From an uncultured Oscillospiraceae bacterium (GTDB lineage Bacteria; Bacillota; Clostridia; Oscillospirales; Oscillospiraceae), in NCBI GenBank assembly GCA_947623745.1, contig CANQHN010000004.1:1-64000 (forward strand): a stretch of DNA of 64,000 nt, written 5' to 3'. Below the pieces are notes generated by a model, which saw only the letters and a list, made by a program, of their open reading frames with translations, was not told where the DNA came from and ran no database searches. The position numbers and the translations under genes are program-made. Of this stretch, positions 56,766-64,000 are shown piece after piece; the first letter of the stretch is position 1; each line of letters opens with the position of its first letter.

Positions 56766-58622
56766 TTATGCGGGCAGGTCCGGGATCACGTCCCCGGCGT
56801 CCGGCGCGGGCTCCGGGGCGGCCGTTCCGGGATCGGGAGTAGTCGTTCCGGGGTCGGGAGTGGTCGTGCCGGGGTCAGGTGTGACCGTTCCGGGGTCGGG
56901 GGCAGTGGCGCCGGGATCGGGCACCACCGCGCCCTCGCCGGACTCGGAGCCGGAGGAGGGGGCTGCCGGCGGTTTGCCGTCCACCCAGGTGGAGGGCTCG
57001 CCGTCCAGGGGGTTGTAGTAGTACAGGTTGGGCCGCATCTTGTACTTGCTGGTGCCCAGGTCCTGCTTCTCCACCACGGTGCCGTCGGCCTCGCAGATGG
57101 TGCGGTAGGTGTGGGCGGTGTAGCCGGTGTAGGCGTACTGCTCCCGGTCCAGCACCAGGGTGCCCCGGGCCACGGACTCCTTGGGCTCATAGACGGTGGT
57201 GGGGTAGACTGGGTCGTAGATGCTGCTGGCGGGGTCGCCGTAGCGGCCGTCCACGTTGGTGCCGTAAATCTTCACGTTCAGGTAGTTTTTCCCGTCCTGG
57301 GCGAAGTACTCGGTGACGATCTTTATGGGGTAGTCGGTGTTGTTCTTGAACCGGAAGTCGGAGGAGCCGTAGAACACGGTGGCGTCCATGCCCATGGTGA
57401 CGTAGCCGGTGTTGAACATGTGGCTGTGGCGCTCCACGATCTCCAGCGTGGTGTGGAGCACGGCGTAGTAGATGGTGGAGGAGGTCTGGCAGATGCCGCC
57501 GCCGGTGTCGTCAATGGACTTGCCGCCGGAGTAGATGGGGGCGGGGAGGTAGCCCTTGTCCTCAGTGCGGCTGCCGGTGGTGTTGTTGTAGGAGAACTCC
57601 TCGCCGGGCAGGAGGATGAAGTTGTTGCAGGCCTCGGCGGACAGCTTCACGTTGTGCCGCCGGTTGGAGGAGCCGGTGACCCGGGTCTGCCCCTCGCCCA
57701 GCAGGTCGGCGAACAGCTTGCCCTCCAGGCTCTCCCGGGTCTCCTTGGGCTGGGTGACGGTGAGGGGGACGGTGAAGGTATCCCCCTCCGCCGCCGCCTC
57801 AAAGGCGGCCCTGGCCTCGTCCACGTCGAAGTCGATCCCCACGGCGCCCTCGGTGACCTCGTAGGTCTCCGGGTCCATCCGGGCGTCCTTCGCCTCGGCG
57901 TACAGCTCGTCGTGGATGGCGTCAAAGTCAGGGGCCTGGGGCGGCTGCTCCGAGGTGAGCAGGTTCGCGCTCACCGGATCGGGGCCGTTGAGCCCGTCGA
58001 GATACCCCGCATAGGCGCTCAAAGCGGTCTGTCGGGCGCTCTCCCGGTCTATCGCCCGGTGGGTGACGCCCTTGGTGAAGGTCAGCGTCTCCTTTTCCAC
58101 GTCGAGCCGGTAGTCCGCCTGTTCCGTGAGCGCCCCCGAGGCGGTATCCATTTCATCAATCAGCCGCTCCAGCTCGGCCGCGCCGTCGGCCGTGAAGGCC
58201 GCGCCGCGCGCCTGGAGCCGCTGTCCGTGAAAGAGGTGGGAGATATATTGGGTCCCGTTGGTCAGGAAAAAGCTCCTGCCCTCGTCCAAAGCCGCCTGGG
58301 CGCAGGCCGCCGCGTCCACCTGGAAGCAGTCCGCCCCCAGACAGCCAGTATAGCCGTCAGTCCGCAGCTCCACAGCGTCGGCGCGGTCCGTGCCCGGGCT
58401 GTTGATCTGTTCCTCCACGGCCTGCTGGATCTGCCGGGCGGTCATGCCGGACACGTCCAGCCCGGCGATGGACACGTTGGGCATCGCCGTGCCCGAGGCG
58501 CCCACCCAGGCGCACAGCCCCAGGTAGCCCGCCGCCAGCACGCCCACTACCGCGCCGCAGACGATCAGGGCAGTCTTTTTTTTGCCGCCCCCCGCGGGTT
58601 TCAGTTCTCTCTCTCCAGCCAT
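56766..58622 (-). CDS. VanW family protein with Pro/Thr-rich C-terminal repeats
   Basis: LLPGEEFSYNNTTGSRTEDKGYLPAPIYSGGKSIDDTGGGICQTSSTIYYAVL; (PDPGTxT)n tail. Confidence 0.9.
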   Translation of the reverse strand: MAGERELKPAGGGKKKTALIVCGAVVGVLAAGYLGLCAWVGASGTAMPNVSIAGLDVSGMTARQIQQAVEEQINSPGTDRADAVELRTDGYTGCLGADCFQVDAAACAQAALDEGRSFFLTNGTQYISHLFHGQRLQARGAAFTADGAAELERLIDEMDTASGALTEQADYRLDVEKETLTFTKGVTHRAIDRESARQTALSAYAGYLDGLNGPDPVSANLLTSEQPPQAPDFDAIHDELYAEAKDARMDPETYEVTEGAVGIDFDVDEARAAFEAAAEGDTFTVPLTVTQPKETRESLEGKLFADLLGEGQTRVTGSSNRRHNVKLSAEACNNFILLPGEEFSYNNTTGSRTEDKGYLPAPIYSGGKSIDDTGGGICQTSSTIYYAVLHTTLEIVERHSHMFNTGYVTMGMDATVFYGSSDFRFKNNTDYPIKIVTEYFAQDGKNYLNVKIYGTNVDGRYGDPASSIYDPVYPTTVYEPKESVARGTLVLDREQYAYTGYTAHTYRTICEADGTVVEKQDLGTSKYKMRPNLYYYNPLDGEPSTWVDGKPPAAPSSGSESGEGAVVPDPGATAPDPGTVTPDPGTTTPDPGTTTPDPGTAAPEPAPDAGDVIPDLPA

Positions 58623-58956
58623 TCTGCTCCTCCCCTCCGGCGCCCTGCGCGCCGGCCGCGGCCCTCCGCAGGGCGGAAAACCGCATTTTTTGTCATTATA
58701 GCACGGCGTGTCCAGTTTGAGGTTACAGAATTGTAACAACCCCGCGTTTTTTTAGAAAAAATTTTTCGAGTGTGATCCCTGTTTACTTTTTCACCGGACC
58801 GCGCTATGATAGGTATAGTCTATGAAAGCTGTCCCTCCGATTTTCCTCCCCGCGGGCGAAACGGGGAGAGAATTTTAAGGAAAATTCAATCTTTTTTTCC
58901 GCGGTTTTATGCTACAATAGGGACGATTTGTGACACGGTGACAGGAGGCGAGGCCC

Positions 58957-60156
58957 ATGGCACGGCGCGGCAGCCAGAACGATCCGATTTACGAGAGCTG
59001 GAATACGGGGGAGCGGCCCGAAAAGAGCGGCGGCCTGAGTGAGTGGATCTTCCCGCTGATCATGCTCTTTCTGTTCCCCCCGGTGGGGGTCCTGCTGCTG
59101 GTGCTGAAAATCTTCACCGGCGGCAGCCGGAAAACCGCCCGGGGCCGGCACCCCTACTACGCCCAGCAGGAGGGGCAGACCCCCGTGGGGGCCCGCACCG
59201 CCGCCACCGCCCCCGCCAAGGGCGGCGGGAAGAAGGCCGGCTCCGTCCAGGCGGTTCTGTCCGGGCTGGACAGGCGGAGCCGCCGGCTCATGGTCGTGGG
59301 CGGTGTGGTGGCCGCCCTGTTCGCCATTGCCATGCCCTCCGTCCTGGGGGAAATCTTTTACTGGCTCTTTGAGGGCGAATTCAGCTGGGCGGTGCAGGAG
59401 TTTTTTAACGGTATGCCTGTTATGATCCTTCTTGCCGCCGGCCTGGGCGCCCTGTGGGCCGGCCTGCGGGGGAAGAAGCAGCTGGGCCGGTTCCGCAATT
59501 ACCTGGCCATGGTGGGCAAGCAGCCCTCCGTGTCCATCTCCGCCCTGGCCTCCGCCGCCGGGCTGCCCCCGTCCAAGGTCCGGGACGACCTGTCCGACAT
59601 GCTGGAGGCCGGCCTGTTCCCCAAGGGCTTTCTGGACTACGGCGGGGACCGGCTGGTCCTGTCCGGCGAGGGGCTGAAGGGGCAGGTTCCGCCGGAGCCG
59701 GCCAGCGCGCCCCAGCCCAAGCCCGCCCCCGGCGAGGAGGAGAACGCCGTCCTGGCCGAGATCCGCGCCGTCAACGACTCCATCGCCCACGAGCACATCT
59801 CGGAGCAGATCGACCGCATCGGGGTGGTCACCGCGAAGATTTTCGACTACCAAAAGACCCACCCGGAGAAGTCCCCCCAGCTCCACAGCTTTTTGAGCTA
59901 CTACCTGCCCACCACCCTGAAGATCCTCCGGGCCTACGCCCAGCTGGAGGCCCAGGGCATCGAGGGGGAGAACATCACTGCCGCCAAGCAGCGCATCGAG
60001 GGCATGATGGACAAGGTGGTGGAGGGCTTCGAGAAGCAGCTGGACCAGCTGTTCCAGGGGGACGCCATGGACATCACCACCGACGTGCAGGTGCTGGAGC
60101 AGATGCTGGCCAAGGACGGCCTGTCCTCCGGGGACGGCCTCCAGTTGGGGATTTGA
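58957..60156 (+). CDS. XpaC-like (5-bromo-4-chloroindolyl phosphate hydrolysis) family protein
   Basis: KSPQLHSFLSYYLPTTLKILRAYAQLEAQG. Confidence 0.75.
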   Translation: MARRGSQNDPIYESWNTGERPEKSGGLSEWIFPLIMLFLFPPVGVLLLVLKIFTGGSRKTARGRHPYYAQQEGQTPVGARTAATAPAKGGGKKAGSVQAVLSGLDRRSRRLMVVGGVVAALFAIAMPSVLGEIFYWLFEGEFSWAVQEFFNGMPVMILLAAGLGALWAGLRGKKQLGRFRNYLAMVGKQPSVSISALASAAGLPPSKVRDDLSDMLEAGLFPKGFLDYGGDRLVLSGEGLKGQVPPEPASAPQPKPAPGEEENAVLAEIRAVNDSIAHEHISEQIDRIGVVTAKIFDYQKTHPEKSPQLHSFLSYYLPTTLKILRAYAQLEAQGIEGENITAAKQRIEGMMDKVVEGFEKQLDQLFQGDAMDITTDVQVLEQMLAKDGLSSGDGLQLGI

Positions 60157-60172
60157 GCAGAAAAGCAAAACA

Positions 60173-60199
60173 GGGGCCCCATGCTCGGCATGGGGCCCC
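60173..60199. terminator. Convergent bidirectional terminator
   Basis: GGGGCCCCATGC-tcg-GCATGGGGCCCC. Confidence 0.75.
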
Positions 60200-60204
60200 A
60201 TTAT

Positions 60205-61251
60205 TTACACGAGCCATTTCCCCGCCCCGGGGATGAGGTACAGCAGCCACGCGAAGGGCACCGACAGCAGGAAGAACACCAGGGCGAAGAAGGGGATGGA
60301 GATGACCGGCGCGAAGGCCAGGATGGACACCCCGAACCAGCGGAACACCAGCGCCCACAGCTGGTGGATGAGGTAGGCCCCGAACACGCAGCAGCCCAGC
60401 TGGTACACCGCCCGGCGGCGGGAGCGCTCGTCGCTGACCCCCAGCACGTAGCGGAACAGGGTGCACAGGGCCGCCGCCGTCATGGCCACGCCGGGGGCGG
60501 TGTAGCTGTACCACACCTCCCGGCTGCCGCCCACGAACTGGCTGCCCAGCAGGGTGAGGGCCAGCCCCAGGATGCCCAGGAGATAGAGGATGAACTCCGG
60601 GACGCGGCCGATCTCGTAGTGGTGCAGATACCACCCGGCCACGTAGTAGCCCACATAGCCCAGCACCAAGTGGACCTGGAGGCGCTGGAGCAGGTCAACT
60701 ATGGCGTTTCCCGGGTGGAAGGCCGCCCACAGGGGCAGCAGGCTGGCGAACAGGAAACACAGCCCCAGGAAGTAGAGCACCTCGCCCCGGCTGGCGGAGG
60801 AGGTGAAGCGGTGGATCACCGGGTGGACCAGGTACAGCCCGATGAGGGGATAGAGCACCCACAGGTGGAAATAGGTGTTGCCCCAGGCGGCGTCCAGCAG
60901 GGCGCCCAGGAACCCCCGCAGGGTCAGCGCCCCACCTCCCAGCAGGTGGGCGGCCGCGGCGTAGACCGCGCCCCAGAACACCAGCAGGCAGAAGCAGGGC
61001 AGGGCAAGCCCAGCCAGCGCGCTGTTCAGGCTGGGCTTGCCGTCCTCCAGGGCGTTCATGCCCCACACCATAAACAGGGCGGGCACCGCCCAGCGGGTGA
61101 GCCCCTCGTAGACGCTCATCACCTGCCAGCCGCTGCCGCCGGAGCCCACCAGCTCCTGGCCCTGCTGGGCCAGAAGGAGCAGGATGGCGGCGAACACGGC
61201 GAACACCATGAAGAAGCCGGACCACCCGGCGTTTTTCTCTCCCTTGGCCAT
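60205..61251 (-). CDS. Acyltransferase-3-like membrane protein
   Basis: TM-rich; HLWVLYPLIGLYLVHPVIHRF. Confidence 0.75.
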   Translation of the reverse strand: MAKGEKNAGWSGFFMVFAVFAAILLLLAQQGQELVGSGGSGWQVMSVYEGLTRWAVPALFMVWGMNALEDGKPSLNSALAGLALPCFCLLVFWGAVYAAAAHLLGGGALTLRGFLGALLDAAWGNTYFHLWVLYPLIGLYLVHPVIHRFTSSASRGEVLYFLGLCFLFASLLPLWAAFHPGNAIVDLLQRLQVHLVLGYVGYYVAGWYLHHYEIGRVPEFILYLLGILGLALTLLGSQFVGGSREVWYSYTAPGVAMTAAALCTLFRYVLGVSDERSRRRAVYQLGCCVFGAYLIHQLWALVFRWFGVSILAFAPVISIPFFALVFFLLSVPFAWLLYLIPGAGKWLV

Positions 61252-61253
61252 GC

Positions 61254-61622
61254 TCAGTCCCTCACCGGCACGATCTCGATCCAGTAGCCGTCCGGATCCT
61301 CGATGAAGTAGATGCCCATGTCGGGATTCTCAAAGCAGATGCAGCCCATGGCGGCGTGCCTGGCGTGGAGGGCGTCGTACTCGTCGGTGCGGAAGGCCAG
61401 GTGGAACTCCCCCTCGCCCAGGTCGTAGGGCTCCTTCCGGTCCCGCAGCCAGGTCAGCTCCAGCTGGAAGCCGGTGTAGTCCTCCCCCAGAAAGACCAGC
61501 CGGAAGGAGCCGTCCTTGCTCTCCTTTTCCCGCACGATGTGCAGGCCCAGGGCCTCTTTGTAAAAGGCGACACTGCGCTCCAGATCCAGGACGTTGAAAT
61601 TGAAGTGGTAGAAGGCGGTCAT
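61254..61622 (-). CDS. VOC family (glyoxalase I-like) protein
   Basis: FYHFNFNVLDLERSVAFYKEALGLHIVREKES..DPDGYWIEIV. Confidence 0.9.
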   Translation of the reverse strand: MTAFYHFNFNVLDLERSVAFYKEALGLHIVREKESKDGSFRLVFLGEDYTGFQLELTWLRDRKEPYDLGEGEFHLAFRTDEYDALHARHAAMGCICFENPDMGIYFIEDPDGYWIEIVPVRD

Positions 61623-61653
61623 ATCAGGTTCTCCTTTTCAGCGTGATGTACGG

Positions 61654-62910
61654 TCATTCCGCTTTGCGGTCGATCCACTCGGCGGTGGTTTTGGATGAGA
61701 CGATCTGCTGCTCGCTGTACAGGCCATAGTAGCCCGAGAGCATGTAGGACACCCCGCAGCACAGGGCGTACAGGGGCAGGCCGGTGCCGCCGAACAGCTC
61801 ATAGGAGAGCAGGATGGCGGAGATGGGGCAGTTGGTGGCCCCGCAGAACACCGCGGCCATGCCCAGCGAGCCGGCGTAGGAGGGGGACAGCCCCAGCACA
61901 GGGCCAGCGACGGCGCCGAAGGCCGCCCCGGTGCACAGGGCGGGGACGATCTCGCCCCCCCGGAACCCGGCCCCCAGGGTCAGGGCGGTGAACAGGATCT
62001 TCAATAGGAAGGCGTAGGGCAGGCCCTCCCCGGCCAGCATCCGCCGGATGAGCGGGTCCCCCGCGCCGTTGTAGCTCTGGTCCCCCGCCAGGAGGGTGAG
62101 GCCCAGCACCAGCGCCCCGCCCACGGCGGCCCGCAGGACGGGGTTAGGGAAATACTTGGCGTACAGCTTGGGGGCCAGGTGCATGGCCTCGCAGAACAGG
62201 ATGGACAGCAGGGCAAAGACCACCCCCAGCGCCCCCGCCTGGAGCATGGACACCGCGCTCAGACGGGGGACCTGACTGATCAGATACCCGCCGCCGTAGT
62301 GCAGGCCGAAGAATCGGGCCACCTGCAGCCCCACCAGGGCGGAGATCAGGCAGGGGACCAGTCCGGCGTAGTACATGGAGCCCACGCTGACCACCTCCAG
62401 GGCAAAGACGGCGGCGGTCATCGGGGTGCCGAACAGGGCGGAGAAGGCGGCGGCCATGCCGCACATGATCATCACCCGGCTGTCGCGGGCGTCCAGGTGG
62501 ATCTTTTTGCCGATGTAGTTGGAGATGGACCCGCCCAGCTGGAGGGCGGCCCCCTCCCGGCCGGCGGAGCCGCCCACCAGATGGGTGAGGATGGTGGACA
62601 GGAAGATGAGGGGGGCGGTGCGCAGCTTCAGCGGCTGGGCCTCCCGCACGGCCACCAGCACCAGGTTGGTGCCCCGGTCCTTCTCCATGCCGCACACCCG
62701 GTACAGCAGCACGATGGCCACGCCCCCCAGGGGGAGCAGCCAGATCAGCCAGGGGTGCTCCCCGCGCAGCTCCACGGCCAGGTCGATGCCCCGGTGGAAG
62801 GACACCGCCACCGTGCCCACGATGATCCCGATGGCGCAGGAGTACAGCAGCCACTTCAAAAATGCCAGGAATTCCTCCTCGGGCTCCCGGAGCTTGGGGG
62901 GGATGACCAT
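61654..62910 (-). CDS. ClC-family chloride channel/transporter
   Basis: GSAGREGAALQLGGSISNYIGKKI (GREGP-like); FRGGEIVPALCTGAAFG. Confidence 0.9.
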   Translation of the reverse strand: MVIPPKLREPEEEFLAFLKWLLYSCAIGIIVGTVAVSFHRGIDLAVELRGEHPWLIWLLPLGGVAIVLLYRVCGMEKDRGTNLVLVAVREAQPLKLRTAPLIFLSTILTHLVGGSAGREGAALQLGGSISNYIGKKIHLDARDSRVMIMCGMAAAFSALFGTPMTAAVFALEVVSVGSMYYAGLVPCLISALVGLQVARFFGLHYGGGYLISQVPRLSAVSMLQAGALGVVFALLSILFCEAMHLAPKLYAKYFPNPVLRAAVGGALVLGLTLLAGDQSYNGAGDPLIRRMLAGEGLPYAFLLKILFTALTLGAGFRGGEIVPALCTGAAFGAVAGPVLGLSPSYAGSLGMAAVFCGATNCPISAILLSYELFGGTGLPLYALCCGVSYMLSGYYGLYSEQQIVSSKTTAEWIDRKAE

Positions 62911-62969
62911 GATACACTCTCCTTCCCGTGTCCGGTCCGCCCGCCAGCGGCCCGGACGCGCTGTTAGAC

Positions 62970-63089
62970 TATTATACCATGAGCGCACAGCGCAAATGGT
63001 ATAATGTGCCATATTTTTCGGTTGCCGCCGAAGGCGGCGAGAAAAATGGCTAAAATCAAAGTATAATAGCCGCTCTGCGGCTATTATAC
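62970..63089. repeat. Cluster of three nested/adjacent inverted repeats between ClC gene and CBS gene
   Basis: ATTATACCAT..ATGGTATAAT; GCCATATTTTTC..GAAAAATGGC; GTATAATAGCCGC-tct-GCGGCTATTATAC. Confidence 0.7.
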
Positions 63090-63228
63090 CATTCTTTCCC
63101 GGCTTTTGCACCTGCCTTTTTTCAAAAAAGACGCCCCGATTCTCCCTCTTGCGCGCCGGGACAGGACATGCTATAATTACCCTGTATTTTTGTAGCCTGC
63201 ATTTTTACGCGCTGAGGGGGAATCTTCC

Positions 63229-64000
63229 GTGTCTGGGGACCAAATATGGCCCATATTATTTGTGATCAGCTTGTGCGGCAATATTGTGCTGCTGCTGTGG
63301 AGACCTGTGCTGTCCAAGCTGCTCCGGAGGGAGGACCAGGTGTCCGAGGATGAGATCATGGCCATGGTGGAGGAGGGCGAGGAGTCCGGCGCCATCGAGG
63401 CCAACGAGAAGGAGCTCATCGAGAACGTGCTGGAGTTCGACAGCATGACCGCTGAGGACGTGATGCTCCACCGGACCGACGCGGTGATGCTGTCCCTGGA
63501 GGACGACCGGGAGACGATTCTGGACACCATCCGCACCACCGGCCTGTCCCGCTTCCCGGTGTACGGGGAGGACGCGGACGACGTGGTGGGTATCCTGTCC
63601 GCCCGGGAGTACCTGCTCAACGCCTGCTCTCCCCAGCCCCAGCCCCTGAAGGAGCTGCTGCGCCCGGCCTACTTCGTGCCGGAGACCGTCCGGGCCGACG
63701 TGCTGTTCCGGGACATGCAGAGCAAGAAGATCCAGATGGCCCTGGTGGTGGACGAGTACGGCGGCACCAGCGGCCTGGTCACCCTGGAGGACCTGCTGGA
63801 GGAGATCGTGGGCAACATCTACGACGAGTTCGACCCCCAGGCCGAGCAGGAGATCATCCAGGTGGACGAGAACCTGTGGCGGGTGTCCGGCGGGGCCGAC
63901 CTGGAGGAGCTGGCCGAGGCTATGGGGGTGGAGCTGCCCCAGGAGGGGCTGGACTGCGACACCGTGGGCGGCCTGGTCTTTGCCCAGCTGTCCGTCATCC
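63229..64000 (+). CDS. CBS-domain HlyC/CorC-like protein, truncated by window end
   Basis: GTG start; EDEIMAMVEEGEESGAIEANEKELIENVLEFDSMTAEDVMLHRTDAVML; open to 64000, absent from ORF track because no stop. Confidence 0.85.
   Translation, partial: MSGDQIWPILFVISLCGNIVLLLWRPVLSKLLRREDQVSEDEIMAMVEEGEESGAIEANEKELIENVLEFDSMTAEDVMLHRTDAVMLSLEDDRETILDTIRTTGLSRFPVYGEDADDVVGILSAREYLLNACSPQPQPLKELLRPAYFVPETVRADVLFRDMQSKKIQMALVVDEYGGTSGLVTLEDLLEEIVGNIYDEFDPQAEQEIIQVDENLWRVSGGADLEELAEAMGVELPQEGLDCDTVGGLVFAQLSVI

Noticed and set aside
57111-58736. 541-aa plus-strand ORF
   Set aside because: Antisense of the VanW gene.

Overview
The window holds the right-hand part of a composite mobile region, followed by chromosome, from a low-GC-branch Firmicute of Oscillospiraceae/Clostridia type (inferred from gene content). 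About 1-38.1 kb is an ICE: VirB4/VirD4/VirB6/VirB2-like T4SS genes, a RepA-type initiator, a radical SAM gene, an S1-domain protein, a class C39 hydrolase, sigma-like factors, three type II/IV TA modules, and a surface module with a 2937-aa M15/SpaA-repeat protein and its own sortase. About 38.2-45.66 kb is an IME-like segment: tyrosine integrase lacking its catalytic C-terminus, excisionase-like gene, sigma-like factor, DUF262/HNH (GmrSD-like) gene, MobV relaxase with a recognisable pMV158-type oriT, a Phd/RelE module, and a right att site that is the 3' part of tRNA-Ser(CGA). From 45.66 kb the DNA looks chromosomal: remnants of a TRAP permease and a hybrid histidine kinase, EamA transporter with His-rich tail, nitroreductase, glnS, spoIIAA-spoIIAB-sigF, AEC transporter, SLH protein, DUF2461, VanW, XpaC-like, acyltransferase, VOC, ClC channel, and a CBS/HlyC-CorC-like gene running off the end. 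Best candidates for new biology: a ~210-nt structured RNA with its own consensus promoter and terminator (53.9-54.12 kb), a tail-less LPKTGY sortase substrate of giant size, two different 11-bp phased repeat arrays in the transfer operon, and a long inverted repeat inside that operon.
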